A stretch of 44,523 nucleotides of DNA from Natrialba swarupiae (GTDB lineage Archaea > Halobacteriota > Halobacteria > Halobacteriales > Natrialbaceae): the NCBI RefSeq assembly GCF_008245225.1, contig NZ_VTAW01000028.1:1-44523 (forward strand). Reading direction: 5' to 3'. The notes under the pieces were generated by a model. The model had not been told where the DNA came from, made no database searches, and saw only the letters and a list, made by a program, of their open reading frames with translations. Positions 17,092-25,414 of this stretch are shown piece by piece (positions within the stretch are counted from its first letter, which is position 1; each line of letters begins with the position of its first letter). The translations under genes were made by a program, and so were the position numbers.

Positions 17092-18249
17092 ATGGAGCGA
17101 CTCGTCCATCGTCTCACGACGCTTCGTACCCGCCTCGAGTCGGGGATGGACCGTCGCGAGTTCCTTCGAACCGTCGCGACGAGTGGCTACGCCGTCGGCG
17201 TCGCCCACCTCCTCGGCGTCGAGGACTTTCTCGGCGTCGACGACGGCGAGGTGCCGATCGTCACGGCGCTCGTCAGAGACGACCCCGACGATCCGTCTTC
17301 GCTCCGGGAGCGAACCCGTTCCGTTTCGGCCGAGTGGTACGCCGCCGTCGAGAAAGCGTTCGAACTCAACGAGTTACTGGCCAGGGTCGGATTTACCGGG
17401 TATCTCGGCAGCGCCGTCGTCCCGGGTAACTACGACAGCGCGACCGCGAGCGTCTCGATCGGCGTCTCCAGCGAGGGTCAGTCGATTCCCGAGATGATCG
17501 AGGAGTTCGCCGATGGGGTCTCGATCGACACGGAGGGTATTATTCGCCTCGAGCGGATGGAAGACGGCCCGGATTTTACCGAACCGCGACTGATGGAGCG
17601 GCTTCCCGACGGAGACGTCCCCAGCGGATTCGCTTGTGAGACGCCGTCGAGTGTGGCGACGCTGGCCCCCGCATTGTACCACCCCAACGCGAATGGGCCG
17701 TTGTTCGCCACCGCCGAACACGCGTTTAAATCAATGTCGACGCTCGACGGCGAGACGCTCGGGCTTCCGATCGGCAGCGGTGAAACCCTCGAGTTAGGAA
17801 CCGTCGTCCAGTCCCATCCGATCGAAGACGTCGCGGTCGTCGAACCGAACGGCGGGGTACTCCCCTCGAGTCGGATCGTTGCCCCCTCGGTCGCGCGAGT
17901 CCGAGGGCAATACACCAAGTACGGGCTCGCCGACCTCATCGCCCGAGATGAGGAACTCGAGAAGGTGGGTGCGCTCACCGGCCACACGACGGGGCAGATT
18001 CAGGGGATCGACGCCGTTACCTGCTTTACCGACGACTTCTGTCGTCGGGGGCAGATCCGCTGGGGCGGAGAGATGGATCTCACCGACGGGGACAGCGGCT
18101 CGGTGAGCTACCATCCCGATCCAGAGGGCGAAGACGGTGACGTTCTCATCGCTGGGTTCAACAACGCTCGCACCTGGTGGCCGGGTCAAAGCTACGTCTG
18201 GGGAGTGTCGGCGTACAGGCTGACCGAACAGCACGGCTATCACTTCTAG
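17092..18249 (+). CDS. exported trypsin-like serine protease-fold protein
   Basis: The protein has about 385 residues with a Tat-like signal (MDRREFLRTVATSGYAVGVAH) beginning at residue 19, with acidic sequence after it. The chymotrypsin-type triad can be placed: His in TAEHAF (about 210), Asp in IEDVAVVE (about 246) and Ser in DGDSGSVSY (about 335), so a secreted endopeptidase is likely. Cysteines in VTCFTDDFCRRG could form a disulphide or bind a ligand. Three starts are possible in one frame: GTG 17014, ATG 17092 and ATG 17146. None has an ideal TATA; 17146 would place the twin arginine at the very N-terminus. Four bases separate it from the membrane-protein gene downstream, which implies an operon. 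Confidence 0.72.
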   Translation: MERLVHRLTTLRTRLESGMDRREFLRTVATSGYAVGVAHLLGVEDFLGVDDGEVPIVTALVRDDPDDPSSLRERTRSVSAEWYAAVEKAFELNELLARVGFTGYLGSAVVPGNYDSATASVSIGVSSEGQSIPEMIEEFADGVSIDTEGIIRLERMEDGPDFTEPRLMERLPDGDVPSGFACETPSSVATLAPALYHPNANGPLFATAEHAFKSMSTLDGETLGLPIGSGETLELGTVVQSHPIEDVAVVEPNGGVLPSSRIVAPSVARVRGQYTKYGLADLIARDEELEKVGALTGHTTGQIQGIDAVTCFTDDFCRRGQIRWGGEMDLTDGDSGSVSYHPDPEGEDGDVLIAGFNNARTWWPGQSYVWGVSAYRLTEQHGYHF

Positions 18250-18253
18250 ATAC

Positions 18254-18655
18254 ATGGCAAAACACGACGATCGGTCGAGCGATTCGGCGTCCGAAGCCGC
18301 CAGCCCAGCCCACAGTTCGGAGCCGGCCAGTGACGGGAACGAGCGCACGCCTGAACCGACCAGCGGCGAAACCAGGCGAGATACCGCCGAATCAAAAAAA
18401 GCGGATACGGAGACCGGAGGTTATCGACAGGACGGCTCGAGTGACGCGTCGGATGGCATCGTAAACACACTCGGCGTCGGCACCCGCCTCGTTCTCGACG
18501 CAGTCGTGATCGCGCTCTGGGTCCTGTTCTTGGCCCTTCTCTTTCTCGGGCGAACCTGGCCGCGGTGGGCGTTCTACGTGGCGCTCGTCGTCGGCGTGGC
18601 CGTTTACGTCAACGTGACCGCACCGTGGACTCGAGGCCGCGCTCAGCGGGATTAG
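18254..18655 (+). CDS. two-helix membrane protein with acidic hydrophilic N-terminus
   Basis: This 133-residue protein has a low-complexity Ser/Glu/Asp/Ala region to about residue 70, then two close transmembrane helices (LVLDAVVIALWVLFLALLFL and WAFYVALVVGVAVYVNVTA) and a short basic tail. No known domain. It starts 4 bp after the stop of the trypsin-like gene, so the two are probably one transcript, and it might anchor or assist that exported protein (inference from location only). Confidence 0.68.
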   Translation: MAKHDDRSSDSASEAASPAHSSEPASDGNERTPEPTSGETRRDTAESKKADTETGGYRQDGSSDASDGIVNTLGVGTRLVLDAVVIALWVLFLALLFLGRTWPRWAFYVALVVGVAVYVNVTAPWTRGRAQRD

Positions 18656-18694
18656 CACCTCAACGCGGAGGATCGCTGAATACGTAACGCGACT

Positions 18695-18755
18695 ATCCTC
18701 CGAGGCGTGGCTCAATTCCCAGAGAGGAAGCCACGACTCAGTCGTGGGTGACCGA
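18695..18755 (+). mobile_element. probable IS200/IS605 (TnpB-type) right-end remnant
   Basis: The sequence GGAAGCCACGACTCAGTCGTGG forms a 7-bp hairpin (CCACGAC 18731-18737, GTCGTGG 18741-18747) preceded by CTCAATTCCCAGAGA. From memory this is the typical right end, and TnpB guide-RNA scaffold end, of haloarchaeal IS200/IS605 elements. No tnpB frame remains next to it, so it would be a scar or a stand-alone guide-RNA-like relic. It also lies at the shared 3' end of two convergent genes, so a terminator function is an alternative. Confidence 0.4.
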
Positions 18756-18791
18756 CGACGTCGATAGTCGATCAGGACAGCGAACGACGGT

Positions 18792-19928
18792 TCAGCGTAG
18801 CAGGGTCTCGATGTTTCGATGCCGAATATTCGCCCACGCATCGAGCTCGAGATCGAACTGTTCGAACAGGGCAAAGTGTGGAATCTGGTGGCCGGGAAAG
18901 AGATAGTCGGTGCCGAAGACGAGTTGATCGTGGTGTCTCTCGAGGAACGTCTGTCCGTACGCTTCGTCGCGGGTGAGCGCGTTCCATCCTCCAAGCGTAG
19001 AGATGTCTCCGTAGATGTTGTCGTACTCCGCGAGTAACTCCCAGACGCGGCCGGGAGCTTCGATCGGCCCCTCCGGAATCCGTCCGAGATCAAGCGCCTC
19101 GACGTCCGCGGACATATGCGACCACCAGCCGTGAGCGTGTGCGACGAAATCGACCTCGGGATACGACGCCAGTACGTTCTCGAGTCGGGGGAGGCCGACC
19201 TCGTCCCGCAACATCTGTCGGTCGGTGTGAAAGAGGATCGGCAACTCGTAGGTCGCACAGAGCTCGTACAGGAGTTCGAGGCGGTCGTCGTCGATATCCA
19301 TCTCCATTTTGAGTTCGCCGAATCCACGTGCGCCGCGGCCGATGTAGTGCTCGAGGCGGTCGGCGGCGTCCGTTTCGTCGACGTCTCGCGGATCGACCGT
19401 ACAGAAAGGAACGAGACGATCGGGGTACGAATCGACCTCGTCGAGCACCCACTCGCTCGGCGCTCGGACCGGATACGCTTCGGGAGCATCGAACGCGAGG
19501 ACGACCGCTCGATCGACGCCGTTGGTATCCATCCACTCGACGAGCTGCTCGGCGAAGAGGGGGTCCCGACCCCGGGCTTCCGTCGGGATAACGTGTGTGT
19601 GGGCGTCGAAGAGGGGGAGGTCGTCGACGGTTTCCGGTTCGTCTTCGTCGGTCGCGGTCTCGTTTTCGTCGCCTTCTGTGCCAGTCTCGGTGATCCCCCG
19701 ATCGTCGGACGGTTCATCGGTCGTCACCGAGGATTTGGACTTCGGTGTCGCCCCATCGGAACCGGTAGATGCACACCCAGCAGCGGCCGCAGAGAGCCCG
19801 ACGCCTGTTATCGCGAGATATTGCCGGCGTGTCGTGGGCAGTGTTGAGTCCAGTGAGTCGCCAGCGTCTGCGCTGCCTGGTTCGGAATCTGCGGACGAAT
19901 CGTCGGAGGTTAGGGACGAACGAGGCAT
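18792..19928 (-). CDS. Tat-exported lipoprotein, amidohydrolase family
   Basis: The product has 378 residues. Residues 33-52 hold a twin-arginine signal TTRRQYLAITGVG and a lipobox AAGC, so it should be exported folded and anchored by a lipid on the outer face of the membrane. A Thr/Glu/Asp linker of about 50 residues follows, as in haloarchaeal lipoproteins. The catalytic part is an amidohydrolase_2 barrel: LFDAHTHVIP (metal His pair), HTDRQ, DFVAHAHGWW and VFGTDYLFPGH (Asp). Substrate unknown; the subfamily includes decarboxylases and hydrolases. The ATG at 19928 follows a TATA (ATCATATATCC on the minus strand, about 19950-19960), leaderless. Confidence 0.85.
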   Translation of the reverse strand: MPRSSLTSDDSSADSEPGSADAGDSLDSTLPTTRRQYLAITGVGLSAAAAGCASTGSDGATPKSKSSVTTDEPSDDRGITETGTEGDENETATDEDEPETVDDLPLFDAHTHVIPTEARGRDPLFAEQLVEWMDTNGVDRAVVLAFDAPEAYPVRAPSEWVLDEVDSYPDRLVPFCTVDPRDVDETDAADRLEHYIGRGARGFGELKMEMDIDDDRLELLYELCATYELPILFHTDRQMLRDEVGLPRLENVLASYPEVDFVAHAHGWWSHMSADVEALDLGRIPEGPIEAPGRVWELLAEYDNIYGDISTLGGWNALTRDEAYGQTFLERHHDQLVFGTDYLFPGHQIPHFALFEQFDLELDAWANIRHRNIETLLR

Positions 19929-20198
19929 AGCCTGTAGCTCTATGGAGCAGGATATATGATTAGCGCGTGTAGCAGGTGCTTAATTTACGCATGTCCAGGC
20001 GATCGAACCTCGGCACGGGATACAGCGCCGTTATGGTCTGTCTTCACCAGGCGGCCCAGGCCGAGTGTCTCGAGGTAGCTACACAGTTACCCGGACACGG
20101 CCTCGCGACGGCTGCGGAACACGGAGTGATGTACGCGAACGTGGCGTGGTCGGCGGACGGAGACCGTAATGGGAGCGACCGTCGACTGACCGGATCGC

Positions 20199-21080
20199 TT
20201 ACGCGAGTGCTGACTCGAGGCGCTCGATCAGGTCGGTGTTGCCGACGTGGAGCGGGACGCGCTCGTGGACGATCTCCGGGTCGATCTCGAGGATCGACTG
20301 AGTGCCGTCCGAGGAGCGGCCGCCGGCCGACTCGATCACGTACGCGATCGGGTTCCCTTCGAACTGGAGGCGGAGTTTGCCGCGGGGACTGTCCTCGAGT
20401 GCGGGGTAAGCGAAGATCCCGCCGTAGGTCAGCACCTGATTGACGTCACCGATCATCGCACCGCCGTATCGTAGCTTGTGATCGGGATTAGATTCGATCT
20501 CGCGGACGTACTCTCGGAAGTCGTCGCTCCAGTGAGGGACACGTCCCCCGAAGCCGTAGACGAGCGGATCGTCGGGCAGAGTCACGTCCTCCTCGACGAC
20601 GGACCGCTCACCGCCGGTGAGTTCGTACTTCGTGACCGTTCCGTCACGGGCGTAGGCCATCGTCGTGATCGGCCCGTAGAGGACGAACCCCGCCGCGACG
20701 AGTGCAGAGCCCGGTGCGGGGAGCGGTTCGTCGTAGATGCCAAACACCGTCCCCATCGTGTTGTTCGACTTGAGGTTCGAGGAGCCGTCGAGAGGGTCGA
20801 CGGCGACGCAGTAGGCCTCGTCCTCGCAGTCGATGATCTCCGATCGCTCCTCGCTTGCGTACTGGGCGACGCCGTCGATCGACGTCAGACGGTCTGCAAG
20901 CAACTCGTCGGCCCAGACGTCAGCCTCGACCTGTGTTTCGCCGCTCGGGTTCTCCTGATCGGCGTCACTCCGTCGACCGACCAGCCCCTGACGGATCTCG
21001 ACCGCCGAGCGAGCGATCGTGGCAACGACGACCTCGACCGGATCGTCCTCTGTCCTGGGGTCGGGATCGGCGACAGTCAT
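20199..21080 (-). CDS. fbp: fructose-1,6-bisphosphatase, class I
   Basis: This 293-residue class-I FBPase removes the C1 phosphate of fructose-1,6-bisphosphate, an irreversible step of gluconeogenesis. The metal/phosphate motif VDPLDGSSNLKSN is intact, with EERSEI upstream and substrate motifs YGGAMIGDVNQVL, GGIFAYPA and SAGGRSSDG downstream, all at the usual spacing. Its ATG follows directly on the stop of the aldolase gene (0 bp gap), so fba-fbp is a two-gene gluconeogenic operon driven by the promoter near 21902. Confidence 0.95.
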   Translation of the reverse strand: MTVADPDPRTEDDPVEVVVATIARSAVEIRQGLVGRRSDADQENPSGETQVEADVWADELLADRLTSIDGVAQYASEERSEIIDCEDEAYCVAVDPLDGSSNLKSNNTMGTVFGIYDEPLPAPGSALVAAGFVLYGPITTMAYARDGTVTKYELTGGERSVVEEDVTLPDDPLVYGFGGRVPHWSDDFREYVREIESNPDHKLRYGGAMIGDVNQVLTYGGIFAYPALEDSPRGKLRLQFEGNPIAYVIESAGGRSSDGTQSILEIDPEIVHERVPLHVGNTDLIERLESALA

Positions 21081-21875
21081 CTATTCGGTTGCCTCGAGTG
21101 CGTCCTCGGCGGGTTCTTCCTCGTAGATAACCTTCTCGAGGGCGTCGAGGATTCGGGTCGGGTCCTCGCGCTGCCAGACGTTTCGTCCGACTGCAAGCCC
21201 TTTCGCGCCGGCCTGAACGGCGGCCTCGACGGTCGAGAGGAACTCGTAGTCCGACGTTTTGGACCCTCCGCTCATGACGACCTTCATGTCGCCGGCGGCC
21301 TTACAGGCGTGTTCCATCGCGTCGGGACTGCCGGGATACTTAACCTTCGCGATGTCAGCACCTAACTCGAGGCCGAGGCGAGTCGCATAGGAGATGACCT
21401 CTGGCTTGGTATCGTTTTTGAGGCCCTGGCCGCGGGGATACGACCACATGACGACGGGGAGATCGTGTTCGCGGGCGTCCTCCTGGACGTTGCGGAACTC
21501 CTCGGCCATCTCGACCTCGTGGTTCGAGCCGCCATAGAGGGTAAAGCCGACGGCGTCGGCGCCGATCTCGGCCGCGTAGTCGACCGAGCAGTTGACCGCC
21601 GAGTCGTACTCACCCATCCAGAGGTTCGAGGTCCCGTTGACCTTCAACAGGAGGTTGACGTCGTCCTCGTAGCTCGGGTAGTACCCCTCGGCGATCCCCT
21701 TCTGGACAGCCATCGCAGTGACCGCATCGTGGGTTGCCGTCTCGAAGACCGTCGACGGGTCGAGTTTTTGCGGAACCTCTTCGAAATCGACCGGTCCGTG
21801 CTCGAGGCCGTGATCCATCGCGAGAATCAGTGACTTTCCATCGCGCACGATCGGGGAATCGTCGATCGGAATCAT
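21081..21875 (-). CDS. fba: fructose-bisphosphate aldolase, archaeal class I
   Basis: This 264-residue TIM-barrel Schiff-base aldolase of the archaeal FbaB/DeoC-like family has LILAMDHGLEHGP near the N-terminus, the Schiff-base lysine in ADIAKVKYPGSPD (about 177-179) and the phosphate-binding MSGGSKTSD and GLAVGRNVWQ loops. The related family that makes aromatic precursors (ADH synthase) is the main alternative, but pairing with fbp favours the gluconeogenic aldolase. TATA TTTATA (minus strand, about 21899-21906) lies about 25 bp before the ATG. A palindrome at 21932-21945 lies just upstream of the promoter. Confidence 0.93.
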   Translation of the reverse strand: MIPIDDSPIVRDGKSLILAMDHGLEHGPVDFEEVPQKLDPSTVFETATHDAVTAMAVQKGIAEGYYPSYEDDVNLLLKVNGTSNLWMGEYDSAVNCSVDYAAEIGADAVGFTLYGGSNHEVEMAEEFRNVQEDAREHDLPVVMWSYPRGQGLKNDTKPEVISYATRLGLELGADIAKVKYPGSPDAMEHACKAAGDMKVVMSGGSKTSDYEFLSTVEAAVQAGAKGLAVGRNVWQREDPTRILDALEKVIYEEEPAEDALEATE

Positions 21876-21931
21876 CTGGTAGATCCTCCAACAGTCGGCT
21901 ATAAATCTCTGGTGATCCTAATTATCAAAAT

Positions 21932-21945
21932 TACTCATTTGAGTA
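21932..21945. promoter_or_regulatory. palindromic TrmB-like site upstream of fba-fbp
   Basis: TACTCA-tt-TGAGTA is a perfect 6-bp-arm palindrome, about 36 bp upstream of the fba TATA box. It reads TACT-N5-GAGTA, close to the TrmB consensus TACT-N7/8-GAGTA I recall from Halobacterium, but with a shorter spacer. TrmB controls glycolytic and gluconeogenic genes, and an upstream position fits activation when sugar is absent. Confidence 0.5.
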
Positions 21946-22082
21946 GTAATCATATCTAGTACCCACTTGATGAGACGAACAGAATGTGGGTACGAACCCC
22001 CAATACGGACTACTGTGAGTCTATACGGGCCGATCACGGTACAGCGACCGATCCCGACAAGATGGTGGGAGAGCAATCGGCC

Positions 22083-22493
22083 TCAGCCAGAGAGACGCCG
22101 GTGTTCGACTTTCATACATCGATCCTGGACGACGTTGCGGCCGTCGCGTTCGGCTCGCTTGGCCGCCTCGTCATCACGAATTCCTTGCTGGGTCCAGATC
22201 GCCCGGACGTCGTCTCGCTCGAGTGCATCGTCGACGATTTCGCTGACCTCCCCGCTTGGGCGGAAGATGCAGACGATGTCGACATCTTCATCGACGTCCG
22301 CAAGCGTATTAGGAACTGACCGGTCGAAAATCTCGTCGGCAAACGGGTTGACCGGAATTACGTCGTACCCCTGCCGGCGAAGATACGCCGGAACGTCGTG
22401 GGCTGCTTTCCCCGGTGTACTCGAGCACCCGACGACGGTGATGGTCTCGGCTGACAGGACATCTCGAAGCGCTTCGTCGGATTCGATCGTCAT
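22083..22493 (-). CDS. CoA-binding domain protein (YccU-like)
   Basis: This 136-residue Rossmann-fold CoA-binding protein has the motif ITVVGCSSTPGKAAHDVPAY (nucleotide loop), then YDVIPVNPFADEIF, VDIVCIFRPSGEV and AIWTQQGIRDDEAAKRAERDG, all typical of the family that resembles the N-terminal domain of succinyl-CoA synthetase alpha. The biochemical role is not known. The frame is complete, and a weak TATA-like GAAAACTTCTC on the minus strand would give a near-leaderless mRNA. Long plus-strand frames over this gene are antisense shadows. Confidence 0.9.
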   Translation of the reverse strand: MTIESDEALRDVLSAETITVVGCSSTPGKAAHDVPAYLRRQGYDVIPVNPFADEIFDRSVPNTLADVDEDVDIVCIFRPSGEVSEIVDDALERDDVRAIWTQQGIRDDEAAKRAERDGRNVVQDRCMKVEHRRLSG

Positions 22494-22567
22494 ACGCAGC
22501 CGTACGTGGCCCAGAGAGAAGTTTTCGGCGGTCTAACGGTCAGCGGAGTACCCGATAATCGATACAG

Positions 22568-23194
22568 TTAGATAGAGAGTCCAGCAGTCGTGATCTCTGG
22601 CTCGTCACCGTCACTCTCTTCGATTTCGATGATGCCGTCGAACAACTGCTTGAGCGTATTCATCGTCTGGGTGTCGTGGGCTGTCGAATCGATGACGTAG
22701 ACGCCCAGCGCGTCCGCACTCTGGATCCGACCCGTGAACACGTGAAGGAACCGAAAAACCGTCTGCAGATCCGAGTACATGAGCAGCGTCGACACCGAGT
22801 GCATGAGCACTCGGTTTTCGGTTACGTTTCGGTCCTCGTAGAACTCCTGGAGAAACTCGGAGAGTTTGATTCCGATCCCCGTCATATCGATCGGTGACGA
22901 GGTGTACTTGATCCGTGGATCGTCGTCGATCGTCCCCATTCCCCGCTGTTTCGTCACACAGTCGACGACGCCGATGTTGGCGTTGTCCGCGTCGATCGTG
23001 TCCGTAAACTCTTCGAGTACCTTCTCCGCACTGTCTTTCGTCGTGACGATGATCGACCCGTCACCACGATTCGTGCCGCTTTTTAGGACGTCGAACGCGA
23101 TTCGACGTTTCCCGGTCATGGGTGGGCCCGCGATGAGAACGTTCGTTCCCGGATCGATCTCGGCGTCAGGAACGACATCTACGAGGTCATACAT
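22568..23194 (-). CDS. RAD55/KaiC-like RecA-fold ATPase
   Basis: This single RecA-type domain of 208 residues has a Walker A-like GPPMTGKRR that carries R where the usual S/T would be, a Walker B-like LGVYVIDSTAH and a central VLMHSVSTLLMYSD strand. The haloarchaeal group includes RAD55-like proteins thought to be regulatory or signalling rather than recombination enzymes. The atypical P-loop makes ATP binding uncertain. The 292 bp upstream contain an A/T-rich TATA-like stretch (about 23286-23296) and no gene. Confidence 0.8.
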   Translation of the reverse strand: MYDLVDVVPDAEIDPGTNVLIAGPPMTGKRRIAFDVLKSGTNRGDGSIIVTTKDSAEKVLEEFTDTIDADNANIGVVDCVTKQRGMGTIDDDPRIKYTSSPIDMTGIGIKLSEFLQEFYEDRNVTENRVLMHSVSTLLMYSDLQTVFRFLHVFTGRIQSADALGVYVIDSTAHDTQTMNTLKQLFDGIIEIEESDGDEPEITTAGLSI

Positions 23195-23486
23195 GCCAAT
23201 TATTCACATCCATGCACAGTTGCAGTGGCGAACGAATCACACCGTCGTCCCTGTACACGTCTGGTAAGAAAATGTCGTATCCTGCTTATAGTATTTTTGA
23301 TTACCGAGCCGTTGTACTCGGTAATTTCGAATCGTACTGACCGTACCGATTCCGTCGTTGACACCAACTGCTATGTCGATGACTGGTGATTACTGTACCC
23401 GCTCGAACGATCACTGGTACCGAACGCTACCAGTCCAGATGAAACTCTCGCCACGAGATGCCAGCCCATACGGACGGTAAACCGTA

Positions 23487-24335
23487 TCAGGTCACTCCAA
23501 ACGCCAGAACTGCCCGTCCGACGACAAACGCAAGCGCTGCCAGAAACATTCCGTACTTGAGCTTCGACTGGCCCGCCGTCGGATCGTCGAAACTTTCGTA
23601 CGCAGCGTACACCATGATCGCGTCGGCAGGGACCACGAGAACGAGGTACGCAATCCCGAAGTATCCAAGCACGTACGGCACCGGACTGGCGAGGACCCCG
23701 ACCACGAGCAACGCCGCCGCGACCTGAAGCGCTCGACGTTCGCCGATCGCAATCGGGAGGGTGTTCAAGCCCTCCTCGCGATCACCCTCGACGTCCTCGA
23801 CATCCTTGACGATCTCTCGTGTCAGAGTCGCGATCGCCGCCAACACGAAGAGGACGACCGACGGTTCGATTCGCTCGACTGCCGCGGCTCCGAACAGGAA
23901 CGTGCTCCCGACCAGATACGCGACGAGTGCGTTTCCCACGCCGGGCAACCCCTTGAAGAATTCCGTATACGCGACGAGCGCGACGAGGTTAATCGCTGCG
24001 ATGGCGAGCGCCTGCCACGGCAACATCAGTGCCAGCGCCACGGCCATTCCGAAGAGAAAGACACTGAACACCAGCGCTGTCCGTGGACTCACTGCCCCAC
24101 GAGGGATCGCCCGATCCGGCTGGTTGATCCGGTCGATCTCACGATCGAAGTAGTCGTTGATTGCGTTCCCGGCACCCACCGCCAACCCAGTTGCGGCGAC
24201 TGCCGCCACCACGTCGAACTGTGCGAGATCCCCGCCAGCGACGAACGCGCCGATGAACGTCAACACACTCGCCGCGATTACGTTCACCGGCCGGGTCAAC
24301 TCGACCAGCCCACGTACCGTCTCGCCCGCTGTCAT
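23487..24335 (-). CDS. ubiA: UbiA-type geranylgeranylglycerol-phosphate geranylgeranyltransferase
   Basis: This 282-residue integral membrane prenyltransferase has about eight or nine helices. The two aspartate-rich motifs are present: NAINDYFDREID for prenyl diphosphate/Mg2+ and KDVEDVEGDREEGLNTLP. The N-terminal ELTRPVNVIAASVL and the length match archaeal DGGGP synthase, which adds the second geranylgeranyl chain in making archaeol lipids. The frame is open to 24392, but the ATG at 24335 is preferred because a TATA (GTTTAAC, about 24360-24366) lies about 26 bp upstream. Other UbiA prenyltransferases (menaquinone) are a less likely alternative. Confidence 0.9.
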   Translation of the reverse strand: MTAGETVRGLVELTRPVNVIAASVLTFIGAFVAGGDLAQFDVVAAVAATGLAVGAGNAINDYFDREIDRINQPDRAIPRGAVSPRTALVFSVFLFGMAVALALMLPWQALAIAAINLVALVAYTEFFKGLPGVGNALVAYLVGSTFLFGAAAVERIEPSVVLFVLAAIATLTREIVKDVEDVEGDREEGLNTLPIAIGERRALQVAAALLVVGVLASPVPYVLGYFGIAYLVLVVPADAIMVYAAYESFDDPTAGQSKLKYGMFLAALAFVVGRAVLAFGVT

Positions 24336-24434
24336 CAACTGGGTGTGCTCAGCGCTGGCGGTTAAACGGTACGATCGCCGGCGGATGTCCAACGAACTCC
24401 GAACAATACCGGTTCCTGTGCTACCGACAGCGGA

Positions 24435-24617
24435 TCAGCGCCACTCCTCGAGATCACAGATCGAGTCGCCGTCGATCGAGAGCCACTTGCTCACCCGCTC
24501 CTCACCGGAGGCGTCGACCGGAACGGCGGTCCAGACCCCCTCGTCGTCAGTGAGCAACTCGAGCTGTTCGTCGCCGAACTTGCCGTCCGATGGAACGGGC
24601 GCGTCGTTCACTCTCAT
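24435..24617 (-). CDS. small haloarchaeal protein (DUF7511-like)
   Basis: This protein of about 60 residues has the core QLELLTDDEGVWTAVP..ERVSKWLSIDGDSICDLEEWR, which matches from memory a small haloarchaeal family (DUF7511) of unknown function. It is acidic, with no helix or zinc motif. Starts at 24662 and 24689 are also open; the ATG at 24617 gives the usual family length but no clear TATA. It lies 99 bp downstream of the ubiA start, on the same strand. Confidence 0.65.
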   Translation of the reverse strand: MRVNDAPVPSDGKFGDEQLELLTDDEGVWTAVPVDASGEERVSKWLSIDGDSICDLEEWR

Positions 24618-24779
24618 AGCGTATTCGAAGGTAGGAACCCGGACACAAAGACCCTTTCCCGTCATTTTCAGCCGCTGGGAATCGACCACTCGAGGGTGAC
24701 TGTCCGCGGTGTGTCGATCGGTGACGAAAGAGGCTGAAACCGAGTGACTTATACGGGGTCGAAGGAAACGAATTGGTGA

Positions 24780-24853
24780 GGGCGCTTAGCTCAGTCTGGA
24801 CAGAGTGCTTGGCTTCGGACCAAGTTGCCGCGGGTTCAAATCCTGCAGCGCCC
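24780..24853 (+). tRNA. tRNA-Arg (anticodon TCG)
   Basis: A full cloverleaf can be drawn. The acceptor is GGGCGCT (24780-24786) with AGCGCCC (24847-24853). The D-arm is AGCTCAGTCTGGACAGAG. The anticodon stem CTTGG/CCAAG encloses loop CTTCGGA, giving anticodon TCG, which reads CGA arginine codons. The T-arm is CGGGTTCAAATCCTG. No intron and no encoded CCA. A TATA-like CTTATACG lies about 30 bp upstream. Its 3' end is the attachment site of the integrated element. Confidence 0.95.
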
Positions 24854-24855
24854 AT
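24842..24855 (+). repeat. attL core (tRNA-Arg 3' end)
   Basis: CCTGCAGCGCCCAT covers the 3' end of tRNA-Arg and two bases beyond. The same 14 bases recur exactly at 43667-43680. Integration leaves the tRNA intact, as expected for tRNA-targeting archaeal elements. Confidence 0.8.
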
Positions 24856-24873
24856 CCGAAATTTACTATCGCG

Positions 24874-24887
24874 CCTGTAGCGCCCAT
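24874..24887 (+). repeat. second, imperfect att copy on the left side
   Basis: CCTGTAGCGCCCAT matches 13 of 14 bases of the att core and lies 32 bp downstream of the tRNA copy. It may be a relic of an earlier integration or a secondary att site. Confidence 0.5.
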
Positions 24888-25116
24888 CGGTCCTCAACTC
24901 CATCAAGAACCAACAGACGGCGTCGAGTCTTTATATACTATATCAGGTGTCTGAGGGGCGCGCCATAGTTTTGGTAACTTGGAGGTCTACGCAGTCTTGC
25001 GGTTTTACGAACGCCAAAGACAACTGGCATATAAGTTAAGCCATCCAGTATATTGAAAGTGATATGAGGATAGTGGGCGCTCTATCGCACAAATAGCGCT
25101 GTTAACGTTTGAATCG

Positions 25117-25356
25117 TTAATAGAGGTCTTCGTTGATTTGGTATACCCCGTTCCCCCTGTTTTCAAGTATATTATGCTCTGTGAGCCGCTTTAACCGATG
25201 ATGGATGTATGTTCGGTCATAATCGAGTCGTTCGGCGAGGTTGGCCGGGACGTCGGCATGGTATTCGCATAATTGGTGGAGGATGCCCCAATCCGCGTCG
25301 TTAAAATCGAGGTCTGGCAAGTCGAGGTCTTCCGGCATATCAGGTGGACTTCTCAT
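25117..25356 (-). CDS. small winged-helix DNA-binding protein
   Basis: This 79-residue protein has an acidic N-terminus, then ADWGILHQLCEYHADVPANLAERLDYDRTYIHHRLKRLTEHNILENRGNGVY in three parts: helix 1 (DADWGILHQLCEY), helix-turn-helix with recognition helix DRTYIHHRLKRLTEH, and wing GNGVYQIN. It is of the minimal ArsR/MarR-like type often carried by haloarchaeal plasmids and viruses. The start at 25356 fits a TATA (ATTTAAACG on +, 25379-25387) about 27 bp away, leaderless. A likely repressor or regulator of element genes; target unknown. The 263 bp between it and the tRNA hold no gene. Confidence 0.8.
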   Translation of the reverse strand: MRSPPDMPEDLDLPDLDFNDADWGILHQLCEYHADVPANLAERLDYDRTYIHHRLKRLTEHNILENRGNGVYQINEDLY

Positions 25357-25414
25357 ACCGGCGTCTACATACCGTCATTATTTAAACGCTGTCGTCGCTC
25401 ATATGGTCCGGACA

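Noticed and set aside
19976-20443. Plus-strand frame overlapping the end of fbp
   Set aside because: Overlaps a well-supported gene antisense and shows no domain.
21967-22536. Plus-strand frame of 189 codons
   Set aside because: Antisense to the CoA-binding protein, which has the recognised motifs.
24547-24906. Minus-strand open frame ending GAAGFEPAATWSEAK
   Set aside because: This is the well-known false protein read through the complement of a tRNA gene.
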